This document shows positions 33,369 through 42,435 of a stretch of DNA of 64,000 bases, piece after piece. The DNA comes from Massilia brevitalea (GTDB taxonomy: Bacteria; Pseudomonadota; Gammaproteobacteria; Burkholderiales; Burkholderiaceae_D). The translations under genes and the position numbers were made by a program. A model generated the notes under the pieces. That model saw nothing but the letters and a program-made list of their open reading frames with translations. It was not told where the DNA came from and ran no database searches. Location of the stretch: the NCBI RefSeq assembly GCF_030711405.1, contig NZ_JAULSI010000013.1:36815-100814 (forward strand), read 5' to 3'. The number at the start of each line of letters is the position of its first letter. The first letter of the stretch is position 1.

Positions 33369-34406
33369 ATGTACGAAAGTTATTACGGACTCTCGGCCAA
33401 GCCTTTCCAGCTGCGCCCAGATCCCCATTTTTTCTTCGGCAGCAAAGGCCACAAGCGGGCCATGGCCTACCTGGAATATGGCCTGTCGCAGGGTGAAGGC
33501 TTCATCGTCATCACCGGCGAAGTCGGCGCCGGCAAGACCACGCTGGTGCGCAATTTGTTCAACAAGCTGCCCTCGGACCAGATCGTCGCCGCCCACATCG
33601 TCAACACCCACCTCGATCCGGACGACACGCTGCGCATGGTGGTTTCGGGCTTCGGGCTGCCGTACGAAGGCGCCAGCAAGACCGATCTGCTGACGCGCCT
33701 GGAGCAGTTCCTGCGCGCCGTCGACCGCCAGGGCAAGCGCGCCCTGCTGGTGATCGACGAAGCCCAGAACCTGAAGCCGCAAACGGTCGAGGAACTGCGC
33801 ATGCTGTCGAACTTCCAGACCGACGACAAGTCGCTGCTGCAGACCTTCCTGCTCGGCCAACCCGAGTTCCGCGCCACCCTGCACAGCCCGACCATGCAGC
33901 AATTGCGCCAGCGCGTGATCGCCAGCTACCACCTGGGCCCGATGGATGCGAGCGAGACCCGCGCCTACATCGAGCACCGCCTGCACACCGTGGGCTGGAA
34001 CGGCGACCCCGCCTTCGACGACGGCGCGCATGCCGCGATCTTCGGCTACACCGGCGGCATCCCGCGCAAGACGAATACCCTGCTCGACCGCGTGCTGCTG
34101 ATGGGCTACCTGGAAGAGCTGCACGAGTTCAGCGCGGACCACATCAACACCGTCATCGGCGACATCGCCGAGGAATTCCAGCTGCCGAACGCAGTCGGTA
34201 CGCCTGCGCCGGAAGCGATGGGCATGCCCCTGGGCGACGATCCGCTGGGCCACCTGCCGGAACGCCGCGCCAGCGCCGAAGTGCTGGACGAGCGCATGAT
34301 GCGCCTTGAAAAATCGATCGTCTCGGTGCTGTCGATCCTGAAGAAAATCGTCGCCAACCCGCCAAACGGCGTGCAGGCGAACCAACACGTGGATACCCCC
34401 GAATGA
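33369..34406 (+). CDS. XrtA-associated AAA ATPase (ExeA/GspA-like)
   Basis: 345 residues starting MYESYYGLSAKPFQLRPDP, the typical opening of ExeA-type ATPases. Walker A VITGEVGAGKTTLVRNL (about 49-65), Walker B LLVIDEAQNL, and sensor-like FLLGQPEFRATL are intact. The C-terminal 70 residues form a variable tail. ATG is preceded by CGGAG. Such ATPases in exosortase A loci are cytoplasmic and probably energise assembly or export. It overlaps the following deacetylase by 4 bp. Confidence 0.92.
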   Translation: MYESYYGLSAKPFQLRPDPHFFFGSKGHKRAMAYLEYGLSQGEGFIVITGEVGAGKTTLVRNLFNKLPSDQIVAAHIVNTHLDPDDTLRMVVSGFGLPYEGASKTDLLTRLEQFLRAVDRQGKRALLVIDEAQNLKPQTVEELRMLSNFQTDDKSLLQTFLLGQPEFRATLHSPTMQQLRQRVIASYHLGPMDASETRAYIEHRLHTVGWNGDPAFDDGAHAAIFGYTGGIPRKTNTLLDRVLLMGYLEELHEFSADHINTVIGDIAEEFQLPNAVGTPAPEAMGMPLGDDPLGHLPERRASAEVLDERMMRLEKSIVSVLSILKKIVANPPNGVQANQHVDTPE

Positions 34407-35287
34407 GAATGCAAACTCCCGCAGCCCGGCCGCAGCGCCAGCCGGGCGAGCGCATCCGCAACGCCATGACCTGCGACGTCGAGGACTACTTCCAGGTCTC
34501 GGCCTTTGCCCCCTATATCAGCCGCGACAGCTGGCCGTCGCGCGAATGCCGCGTCGAGGCCAACATCGAACGCATCCTGGCGCTGTTCGAACGCCACGAT
34601 GTGAAAGGCACCTTCTTCACCCTGGGCTGGATCGCCGAGCGCTATCCCGCCATGGTGCGCCGCATCGTCGATGCCGGCCACGAACTGGCCAGCCACGGCT
34701 ACGGCCACCTGCGCGCCTCGGACCAGAGCCGCGCCGAATTCGACAACGACATCCGCTCCGCGAAAGCCCTGCTGGAAGACATCGGCGGCCAGGAAGTGAT
34801 CGGCTACCGCGCGCCGAGCTTCTCGATCGGCGAAGGCAATCTGTGGGCGCTGGATGCGCTCACCGAAGCCGGCTACCGCTACAGCTCCAGCATCTACCCG
34901 ATCCGCCACGACCATTACGGCATGCCGGACGCACCGCGTTTCGCCTTTTATCCGAACGGCCCGGACGGCCTGCTCGAAGTGCCGATCACCACGGTGCAGC
35001 TGGGCGGCAAGAAGCTGCCGGCCGGCGGCGGCGGCTACTTCCGCCTGCTGCCGTACGCGCTGTCGCGCTGGATGGTCAAGCGCGTCAACGAGATGGACCA
35101 GGAACCCGCCCTGTTCTACTTCCACCCATGGGAAGTCGACCCCGGCCAGCCGCGCCCCGAAGGCCTCGGCGCCAAGGCGCGCTTCCGCCACTACATCAAC
35201 ATCGAGCGCATGGAAAGGCGCATCGCGGCCCTGGCCCAGGACTTCGCCTGGGACCGCATGGACCGCATCTTCCTGGAACGGCCATGA
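34403..35287 (+). CDS. XrtA-associated polysaccharide deacetylase (DUF3473 type)
   Basis: 294 residues. The NodB-like motifs are present: MTCDVEDYFQVSAF near residue 22, SHGYGHLRA, and YRAPSFSIG. The C-terminal DUF3473 region runs through TVQLGGKKLPAGGGGYFRLL and YFHPWEVDP. There is no signal peptide, so it works in the cytoplasm, probably removing acetyl groups from an N-acetylated sugar precursor. It is coupled by 4-bp overlaps to the ATPase before and the glycosyltransferase after it. Confidence 0.92.
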   Translation: MRMQTPAARPQRQPGERIRNAMTCDVEDYFQVSAFAPYISRDSWPSRECRVEANIERILALFERHDVKGTFFTLGWIAERYPAMVRRIVDAGHELASHGYGHLRASDQSRAEFDNDIRSAKALLEDIGGQEVIGYRAPSFSIGEGNLWALDALTEAGYRYSSSIYPIRHDHYGMPDAPRFAFYPNGPDGLLEVPITTVQLGGKKLPAGGGGYFRLLPYALSRWMVKRVNEMDQEPALFYFHPWEVDPGQPRPEGLGAKARFRHYINIERMERRIAALAQDFAWDRMDRIFLERP

Positions 35288-36531
35288 ATTCGATCATCGA
35301 GGGCGTGCTGGAAAAGCGCGCGGCCAAGGCGCTTGAAGCCGCCAGGCCCGACCTGCTGCTGCTGGTGCACCGCATCCCCTTCCCGCCGAACAAGGGCGAC
35401 AAGATCCGCTCGTACCATCTGCTGAAGCACCTGGCGTCGAAATACCGCGTGCACCTGGCGACCTTCGTCGACGACGAGGACGACTGGCAGTACGTGCCGA
35501 AGGTCGAGGCCCTGTGCGCCTCCAGCCACTTCGCACGCCTGAAGCCCATGCAGGGCAAGATGCGCAGCGCCGTGGCCCTGGCCACCGGCAAGTCGCTGTC
35601 GCTGGGCTACTACCGCGACGCCGGCATGAAAAGCTGGATCGCGAAGACCATGCGCGAACGCGGCATCGCCCGCATCATGATGTTCTCGTCGGTGATGGCG
35701 CAGTACGCCGAAGACTATCCGGCGGCGCGCCGCGTGATCGACTTCTGCGACGTCGACTCCGACAAATGGCGCCAGTACGCCGAAAAGAAATCCTGGCCGA
35801 TGAGCTGGGTGTACCGCCATGAAGCGCGCAGCCTGCTCGACTACGAGCGCCGCGCGGCCGACCAGTTCGACGCCTCGCTGTTCGTGTCCGACCCGGAAGC
35901 GGAGCTGTTCCGAACCCTGGCGCCGGAAAGCCGCGCCAAGATCGGCTTCTTCAACAACGGCGTCGACACCGATTACTTCAGCCCGGAGCGCCAGTACGAG
36001 AATCCCTTCGAGGAAGGCGAGCAGGCCCTGGTGTTTACCGGCGCCATGGATTACTGGCCAAACGTGGACGCCGTGAAGTGGTTCGCCGCCGAGGTCCTGC
36101 CGCGCGTGCTGGAAGCGGTGCCGCAGGCGCGCTTCTACATCGTCGGCGCCCGTCCTTCGGCGGAAGTGCAGGCCCTGGCCGGCGAGTCGATCGTCGTTAC
36201 CGGCACCGTGCCCGACGTGCGGCCCTACCTGGCGTACTGCAAGGCCGCGGTGGCGCCGCTGCGCATTGCGCGCGGCATCCAGAACAAGGTGCTCGAAGCG
36301 ATGGCCATGGCGCGCCCCGTGGTCGCTTCGCCCCAAGCCTACGAGGGTATCGAGGCGCTTGAAGGCCGCGAGCTGCTGGTGGCCGACGCGCCGCAAGACT
36401 ATGCCGACGCCGTGATTGGCCTGCTGCGCACGCCCCACCCGGCCATGGGCCGCGCCGCGCGCGCCAGCGTCGAGCGCCGCTACAGCTGGCCGGCCCACCT
36501 GTCCACCATCGAAACGAGGTTCGAATGCTGA
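35284..36531 (+). CDS. XrtA-associated family 4-type glycosyltransferase
   Basis: 415 residues from ATG 35284, overlapping the deacetylase stop by 4 bp; the frame is open upstream but is a shadow there. It has DLLLLVHRIPFPPNKGDKIR at the N-terminus (typical of this exosortase-linked group), FFNNGVDTDYFSP, LVFTGAMDYWPNVDAV and KVLEAMAMARPVVASPQAYE, the donor-binding C-terminal domain of GT4 enzymes. It likely adds a sugar to the polyprenol-linked repeat unit. It lies directly before xrtA. Confidence 0.92.
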   Translation: MNSIIEGVLEKRAAKALEAARPDLLLLVHRIPFPPNKGDKIRSYHLLKHLASKYRVHLATFVDDEDDWQYVPKVEALCASSHFARLKPMQGKMRSAVALATGKSLSLGYYRDAGMKSWIAKTMRERGIARIMMFSSVMAQYAEDYPAARRVIDFCDVDSDKWRQYAEKKSWPMSWVYRHEARSLLDYERRAADQFDASLFVSDPEAELFRTLAPESRAKIGFFNNGVDTDYFSPERQYENPFEEGEQALVFTGAMDYWPNVDAVKWFAAEVLPRVLEAVPQARFYIVGARPSAEVQALAGESIVVTGTVPDVRPYLAYCKAAVAPLRIARGIQNKVLEAMAMARPVVASPQAYEGIEALEGRELLVADAPQDYADAVIGLLRTPHPAMGRAARASVERRYSWPAHLSTIETRFEC

Positions 36532-38069
36532 TGAACGAGAATCCGGCACTCTCCGGAGCCGCACCCGGCCGCATGGCCGTGCCGACTGTGGCCATCATCG
36601 TCGCCGCCCTGCTGGCGCCGCTGCTGCTGTACTGGAGCACGGCCGCCTCAATCGTCTCGGTCTGGAACAGCTCCGAAACCTTCGCCCACGGCTACGCCAT
36701 CGCCCCCATCAGCCTGTGGCTGATCTGGCGCCGGCGCGAGGTCTTCCAGCACATCCCGGTCGCCCCCTGGTGGCCGGCCATCGGCCTGCTGGCCCTGTGC
36801 GGCGCCGGCTGGCTGGTGGCGCGCGCGGGCGAAGTCGGCGTGGTGATGCAGTACGCCTTTGTCGCCATGTTCCCGGCCATGGCCCTGGCCGTGCTGGGAC
36901 GCCGCCTGGCCGGCGCCCTGACCTTCCCGCTGCTGTTCCTGCTGTTCGCCGTGCCCTTCGGCGAAGTCTTCGTCCAGCCGCTGATCAACTTCACCGCCGA
37001 CTTCACCGTGGCTGCGGTGCGCGCCACCGGCATCCCGGTCCTGCGCAACGGCACCATGTTCGAACTGCCGACCGGGAACTGGTCGGTGGTCGAAGCCTGC
37101 AGCGGCGTGCGCTACCTGATTTCCTCGATCACCCTGGGCTGCCTGTACGCCTACCTGAGCTACCGCTCGACCTGGCGCCGCGTGCTGTTCATTGGCCTGT
37201 CGATCATCGTGCCGATCGTCGCCAACGGCCTGCGCGCCTACATGATCGTGATGATCGGCCATACCAGCGACATGGCCCTGGCCACCGGCGTCGACCACCT
37301 GATCTACGGCTGGCTGTTCTTCGGCCTGGTGATGTTCGTCATGTTCTGGATCGGCAGCTACTGGCGCGAAGATGAAGCGCCGATCGTGCCGGCGACAGCC
37401 GGGACTAACGGCGCGGCTCTTCATTCCGCGGCTTCGCGTCCGGTGCTCGGCGCGGCGGTCGTTGCGGTGCTGGTCTGCGCGCTGTGGCCGGCCCTGGCCT
37501 ATGTCAGCGACAAGGCGGCCCACAACCCGGATCCGGTGCAGCTGGACGGCAAGCGCCTGGCTTCGAACCCGCAAGGCATGCCGACCTGGAGCCCGAACTA
37601 CCAGGCAGCCGACGCCACCCTGCGCGGCACTTACAGTGCCGGCGGCGCACCGGTCGAATTGAACGTGCTGTACTACCGCAACCAGGGCCCGGACAAGCGC
37701 CTGATCAGCTCCGTGAACCGCGTCGACAGCCGCAAGGAAAGCTTCCAGCAGGTCGCTTCCAGCGGCCGCGTCGAAGACATCGGCGGCCAGCCGCTGGCGC
37801 TGCGCGAAACCCGCGTGCGCGGCCCGCACGGAAATTACCTGGTCTGGCACTGGAACTGGGTCGACGGCAGCTTTACCGCCAACGACTACATCGGCAAGCT
37901 GCGCCAGGCGAAAGCCAAGCTCCTGATGCACGGCGACGACGGCGCGGCCCTGATGGTGGCCACCCCGGTCGGCGAGAACCCGGAAACGGCACGCGCGGCA
38001 CTGCGCAGCTTCCTCGGCGCCAACCTGGCGCCGCTGGAAGCCACGCTCGAGGCGGCACGGGGACGGTAA
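36525..38069 (+). CDS. xrtA: Exosortase A with fused EpsI domain
   Basis: 514 residues. ATG 36525 has GAGG five bases upstream. Residues 1-290 are a polytopic exosortase with catalytic Cys192 (VVEACSGVRYL), Arg237 (ANGLRAY) and His258 (GVDHLIYGW), and the AHGY motif near residue 54. Residues 300-514 are the EpsI domain with one more membrane helix and a periplasmic part (YYRNQGPDKRLISSVNRVDS). XrtA cleaves PEP-CTERM tails at the membrane; the substrate in this window is at 22152-23009. EpsI is often a separate gene, here fused. Confidence 0.95.
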   Translation: MLMNENPALSGAAPGRMAVPTVAIIVAALLAPLLLYWSTAASIVSVWNSSETFAHGYAIAPISLWLIWRRREVFQHIPVAPWWPAIGLLALCGAGWLVARAGEVGVVMQYAFVAMFPAMALAVLGRRLAGALTFPLLFLLFAVPFGEVFVQPLINFTADFTVAAVRATGIPVLRNGTMFELPTGNWSVVEACSGVRYLISSITLGCLYAYLSYRSTWRRVLFIGLSIIVPIVANGLRAYMIVMIGHTSDMALATGVDHLIYGWLFFGLVMFVMFWIGSYWREDEAPIVPATAGTNGAALHSAASRPVLGAAVVAVLVCALWPALAYVSDKAAHNPDPVQLDGKRLASNPQGMPTWSPNYQAADATLRGTYSAGGAPVELNVLYYRNQGPDKRLISSVNRVDSRKESFQQVASSGRVEDIGGQPLALRETRVRGPHGNYLVWHWNWVDGSFTANDYIGKLRQAKAKLLMHGDDGAALMVATPVGENPETARAALRSFLGANLAPLEATLEAARGR

Positions 38070-38070
38070 G

Positions 38071-39258
38071 ATGGCGGTAACGAACAACCGGCCGGCGGAG
38101 ATCCCGCTGGTCGTGCACCTGATCTACCGGCTCGACTTCGGCGGGCTGGAAACCCTGCTGGTCGACTGCATCAACCACATGCCGCCGGAACGCTACCGCC
38201 ACGCGGTGGTCTGCCTCACCGGCTACACGGCGTTTGCGGACAAGATCACGCGGCCCGGCGTCGAGCTGTACGCACTGGACAAGCAGCCCGGCCTGGGCCT
38301 GGGCATTCATTTAAAACTGTTCAAGCTGCTGCGCCAGCTGCGTCCTTCGGTACTGCACACCTATAACTTCGCCTGCGCAGAGTATGCGGCGCCGGCCTGG
38401 CTGGCCGGCGTGCCGGTGCGCGTGCACGCCGAGCACGGACGCGACGCCAGCGACCCGCAGGGCCTGAACCGCAAGCACAATTTGCTGCGCCGCGCGCTGG
38501 TGCCTTTCATCGACCGCTACGTGCCGGTGTCGCATGACCTGGCGCGCTGGCTCACCAATGTGGTCGGCATTCCTGCGGCGAAGTCGGAGCTGATCATGAA
38601 CGGGGTCGACACGGTGCGCTTCGCGCCTGGCCTGGCAGCCGCCGTCACGCCATGGGCTGGGGAAGATGTGTTCGTCATCGGCACCGTCGGCCGCCTGCAG
38701 GATGTGAAGGACCAGGCCAGCCTGATCGAGGCGTTTGCCCTGCTCTGCGCGGCGCGTCCCGAGCAGCGCCCACGCCTGCGCCTGGCGGTAATCGGCGACG
38801 GCCCGCTGCGCGACAAGCTGGCGCAGAAGGCGCGTGACCTGGGCGTAGCGGACCTGGTCTGGTTCCCCGGCGCGCGCAACGACATCCCGGAACTGATGCG
38901 CAGCTTCGATCTGTTCGCCCTGTCTTCGATTGCCGAGGGCACGCCGGTGACCCTGCTGGAAGCCATGGCCTGCGGCCTGCCGGTCGTCGCCACCGCAGTC
39001 GGCGGCATTCCGGAAGTGGTGCAGGACGGCGTGAACGGCGCCCTGGTCCCGGCCAGCAACCCACAAGCGCTGGCTGCTGCCCTCGGCCTGTACGCAGCAA
39101 GCCCTGACCGCGCCAGCGTGCAGGGCGCAGCGGCTCGTTCCCTCATCGAACGCCATTACAGCGTTGCCGCGATGGTCGGCGCCTACACGGCGCTGTACGA
39201 CCGCCTCGGCAAGCGCACGAACAACCTTAACGAGATCACTCAACCATGTGCGGAATAG
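38071..39258 (+). CDS. XrtA-associated glycosyltransferase
   Basis: 395 residues. Typical opening of the exosortase-linked GT4 group: LVVHLIYRLDFGGLETLLVD; then VHAEHGRDASDPQGLNRKHN, SSIAEGTPVTLLEAMACGLP and VVATAVGGIPEVVQDG. The EAMACGLPVV stretch is the nucleotide-sugar site. Cytoplasmic, acting on the growing repeat unit. It is one base after xrtA and overlaps the amidotransferase by 13 bp. Confidence 0.92.
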   Translation: MAVTNNRPAEIPLVVHLIYRLDFGGLETLLVDCINHMPPERYRHAVVCLTGYTAFADKITRPGVELYALDKQPGLGLGIHLKLFKLLRQLRPSVLHTYNFACAEYAAPAWLAGVPVRVHAEHGRDASDPQGLNRKHNLLRRALVPFIDRYVPVSHDLARWLTNVVGIPAAKSELIMNGVDTVRFAPGLAAAVTPWAGEDVFVIGTVGRLQDVKDQASLIEAFALLCAARPEQRPRLRLAVIGDGPLRDKLAQKARDLGVADLVWFPGARNDIPELMRSFDLFALSSIAEGTPVTLLEAMACGLPVVATAVGGIPEVVQDGVNGALVPASNPQALAAALGLYAASPDRASVQGAAARSLIERHYSVAAMVGAYTALYDRLGKRTNNLNEITQPCAE

Positions 39259-41198
39259 TTGGCATTTTTGACCCGCGCGGCGGGCGCAATTTCGAGCGCG
39301 CCGCCCTCGAACGCATGAACCAGACCCAGTTCCACCGCGGTCCGGTCGAGGGCGACGTCTACCTGGAACCCGGCGTCGGCTTCGGCCACCGCCGCCTGTC
39401 GATCATCGACCTGGCCGCCGGCCAGCAGCCGCTGTTCAACGCGGACCGCTCGGTCGTCACCGTGTTCAACGGCGAGATCTACAACTTCCGCGAACTGACG
39501 AAAGAGCTGACGGCGCTCGGCTACACCTTCGCCACCAAGTCGGATACCGAGACCATCGTCCACGCCTGGGAAGAATGGGGCGAGGACTGCGTCAAGCACC
39601 TGCGCGGCATGTTTGCGTTCGCGATCTGGGACAGGAATAAACAGACCTTCTTCGTCGCGCGCGACCACCTCGGCATCAAGCCGCTGCACTACGCGTTCCT
39701 GCCGGACGGTACCTTTATCTTTGGCTCGGAACTGAAGTCGCTGCTGTCCTTCCCTGAACTGCCGCGCGTGATCGAACCGCGCGCCGTCGAGGAATACTTC
39801 GCCTACGGCTACGTGCCCGAGCCGCGCACCATCTTCAAGGATGCCTTCAAGCTCGAACCGGGCCACTCGCTGACCCTGAAGGTCGGCGCCAACGGCGCCA
39901 ATGTGAAGCCGAAGCGCTGGTGGGACATTCCCTTCACGCCGCACGGCGCGATGAGCGAACAGCAGATGGAAGAAGAGCTGATCGTGCGCCTGCGCGAAGC
40001 GGTCGAGAGCCAGCTCGAAGCCGAGGTGCCGCTCGGCGCCTTCCTGTCCGGCGGCGTCGATTCCAGCGCCATCGTCGCCATGATGGCGGGCCTGAACAAG
40101 GGCCCGGTGAACACCTGCTCGATCGCCTTCAACGACCCGGCATTCGACGAGTCGACCTACGCGCGCCAGGTGGCCGAACAGTACAAGACGAACCACCAGT
40201 GCGACACCGTCGACACCGACGACTACGGCCTGATCGACCTGCTGGCCGGCCTCTACGACGAACCCTACGCCGACAGCTCGGCAATCCCGACCTACCGCGT
40301 CTGCGAACTCGCACGCAAGCGCGTGACCGTGGCCCTGTCCGGCGACGGCGGCGACGAGAACTTTGCCGGCTACCGCCGCTACCGCATGGCCATGGGCGAA
40401 CAGCAGGTGCGCTCGATGCTGCCGCTGGCCCTGCGCAAACCGGTGTTCGGCTTCCTCGGCAAGGCTTACCCGAAGGCCGACTGGGCGCCGCGCATCTTCC
40501 GCGCCAAGACCACCTTCGAGGCGCTGGCGCGCGACCTGGTCGACGGTTACTTCCACGGCGTGTCGATCCTGGTCGACCGCGTGCGCGACCAGTTGTTCTC
40601 GGAATCCTTCCGCAGCCAGCTGCAGGGCTACCGCGCGGTCGAAGTCATGCGCGGCCATGCGGCGAACGCGCCGACCGACGACCCGCTGTCGATCACCCAG
40701 TACGTCGACATGAAGACCTACCTGCCGGGCGACATCCTGACGAAAGTCGACCGCGCCAGCATGGCCCACGCGCTGGAAGTGCGCGTGCCGCTGCTGGACC
40801 ACAAGTTCGTGGAATGGGTGTCGGGCCTGCCATCGTCTTCCAAGCTGCGCAACGGCGAAGGCAAGCATATCTTCAAGAAGGCGCTGCAGCCCTACCTGTC
40901 CGACGACATTTTGTACCGCAAGAAGATGGGCTTCTCGATCCCGCTGGCGTCCTGGCTGCGCGGCCCGCTGCGCGAGTCGATGAAGGCGGCGGTGCTGAAC
41001 CCGATGCTGGTCGATACCGGCATCTTCAACCCCAACTATTTGCAGCGCATGGTCGACGAACACCTGGCCGGCACCAAGGACCACAGCACGGCGCTGTGGG
41101 CGGTGCTGATGTTCGAAGCCTTCCTGCGCAAGAACGGCGCCGACGGCGCCACCAGCAGCACCGGTTCGATCAGCCAGCTGATCGCCACCGCGGCATAA
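39246..41198 (+). CDS. XrtA-associated asparagine synthetase-like amidotransferase
   Basis: 650 residues. Class II glutamine amidotransferase domain at the N-terminus: MCGIVGIF with catalytic Cys2, then FHRGP and FNGEIYNF. The synthetase domain has the PP-loop AFLSGGVDSSAIVAMM and SGDGGDENFAGYRRY. It is the standard exosortase A amidotransferase 1 (about 640 aa). It probably amidates an acid group on the polysaccharide or on a precursor, an inference from family and neighbours. It overlaps the glycosyltransferase gene by 13 bp. Confidence 0.94.
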   Translation: MCGIVGIFDPRGGRNFERAALERMNQTQFHRGPVEGDVYLEPGVGFGHRRLSIIDLAAGQQPLFNADRSVVTVFNGEIYNFRELTKELTALGYTFATKSDTETIVHAWEEWGEDCVKHLRGMFAFAIWDRNKQTFFVARDHLGIKPLHYAFLPDGTFIFGSELKSLLSFPELPRVIEPRAVEEYFAYGYVPEPRTIFKDAFKLEPGHSLTLKVGANGANVKPKRWWDIPFTPHGAMSEQQMEEELIVRLREAVESQLEAEVPLGAFLSGGVDSSAIVAMMAGLNKGPVNTCSIAFNDPAFDESTYARQVAEQYKTNHQCDTVDTDDYGLIDLLAGLYDEPYADSSAIPTYRVCELARKRVTVALSGDGGDENFAGYRRYRMAMGEQQVRSMLPLALRKPVFGFLGKAYPKADWAPRIFRAKTTFEALARDLVDGYFHGVSILVDRVRDQLFSESFRSQLQGYRAVEVMRGHAANAPTDDPLSITQYVDMKTYLPGDILTKVDRASMAHALEVRVPLLDHKFVEWVSGLPSSSKLRNGEGKHIFKKALQPYLSDDILYRKKMGFSIPLASWLRGPLRESMKAAVLNPMLVDTGIFNPNYLQRMVDEHLAGTKDHSTALWAVLMFEAFLRKNGADGATSSTGSISQLIATAA

Positions 41199-41217
41199 CG
41201 GCATTCCGGAGTTTTAC

Positions 41218-42435
41218 ATGCGTGTCCTTCACGTCCTCGACCATTCGCTCCCGCTGCACAGCGGCTATACCTTCCGCACCGCCTCGATCCTGCGCGAGCA
41301 GCGCGCGCTCGGCTGGGAAACCTTCCACGTCACCGGCGCCAAGCACGAAGGCGGCAACGACCTGGCGGAAGAAACGGCCGACGGCCTGCACTTCTACCGC
41401 ACCCCGCGCTCGACGGGTGCGCTGGCGAAGATGCCGGTGCTGAACCAGCTGGAAGTCATCCGCGGCCTCGAAAAACGCCTGCTCGAGATCATCCCGACGG
41501 TGAAACCCGACGTGCTGCACGCCCATTCGCCCTGCCTGAATGCGATCGCCGCCCTGCGCGCCGGCCGCAAGTTCGGCATTCCCGTGGTGTACGAAGTGCG
41601 CGCCTTCTGGGAAGACGCCGCCGTCGACCACGGCACCAGCACCGAGAACGGCCTGCGTTATAAACTCACGCGCGGCCTGGAAACCTATGCCCTGAAGCGC
41701 GCCGACGCCGTGACCACGATCTGCGAAGGCCTGCGCAGCGACATCGTTGCGCGCGGCATCCCGGCGGCGAAAGTCACCGTGATTCCGAACGCGGTCGACA
41801 TCGACAAGTTCGCCGTCGGCGGCGAAGCCGACCTGGAACTCAAGCGCAAGCTCGGCTTCGAAGGCAACCGCCTGATCGGCTTCATCGGTTCCTTCTATGC
41901 CTACGAAGGCCTGGACGTGCTGCTGCGCGCGGTGCCGGCCCTGGCCGCGCGCCACCCCGACCTGCGCGTGCTGCTGGTCGGCGGCGGTCCGCAGGATGCG
42001 AACCTGCGCCAGCAAGCCAAGGACCTGGGCATCGCCGACAAGGTGGTATTCACCGGCCGCGTGCCGCACGACCAGGTGCAAAAATATTACGACCTGCTCG
42101 ACGTGCTGGTCTACCCGCGCCTGTCGATGCGTCTGACCGACCTGGTCACGCCCTTGAAACCGCTGGAAGCCATGGCCCAGGGCCGCATCCTGGCTGCGTC
42201 CAGCGTGGGTGGCCACCGCGAGCTGATCGTCGACGGCAAGACCGGCGTGCTGTTCGCACCGGACGACCCGGCCTCGCTGGCGGACAAGGTCGGCGATTTG
42301 CTGGACGCGAAGATGCTGTGGCCTGCGCTGCGCTCGGCCGGGCGCGCCTACGTGGAGAACGAGCGCAACTGGCCGGTGAGCGTGTCGCGCTACAAGAACA
42401 TCTACGGCCGCCTGACCGGTTTGAAGGCTGCATGA
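41218..42435 (+). CDS. Exosortase A-associated glycosyltransferase
   Basis: 405 residues beginning MRVLHVLDHSLPLHSGYTFR, a signature opening of the exosortase A-linked GT4 family. Later motifs: VLHAHSPCLNAIAALRAG, YEVRAFWEDAAVDHGT, and VIPNAVDIDKF; the C-terminal LKPLEAMAQGRILAASSVGG carries the donor site. Its neighbours are the amidotransferase before (19-bp gap) and another glycosyltransferase after (4-bp overlap). The sugar is unknown. Confidence 0.92.
   Translation: MRVLHVLDHSLPLHSGYTFRTASILREQRALGWETFHVTGAKHEGGNDLAEETADGLHFYRTPRSTGALAKMPVLNQLEVIRGLEKRLLEIIPTVKPDVLHAHSPCLNAIAALRAGRKFGIPVVYEVRAFWEDAAVDHGTSTENGLRYKLTRGLETYALKRADAVTTICEGLRSDIVARGIPAAKVTVIPNAVDIDKFAVGGEADLELKRKLGFEGNRLIGFIGSFYAYEGLDVLLRAVPALAARHPDLRVLLVGGGPQDANLRQQAKDLGIADKVVFTGRVPHDQVQKYYDLLDVLVYPRLSMRLTDLVTPLKPLEAMAQGRILAASSVGGHRELIVDGKTGVLFAPDDPASLADKVGDLLDAKMLWPALRSAGRAYVENERNWPVSVSRYKNIYGRLTGLKAA

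Noticed and set aside
39240..41204. 654-codon minus-strand frame opposite the amidotransferase gene
   Set aside because: Exact antisense of an enzyme with catalytic Cys2 and PP-loop on the plus strand.
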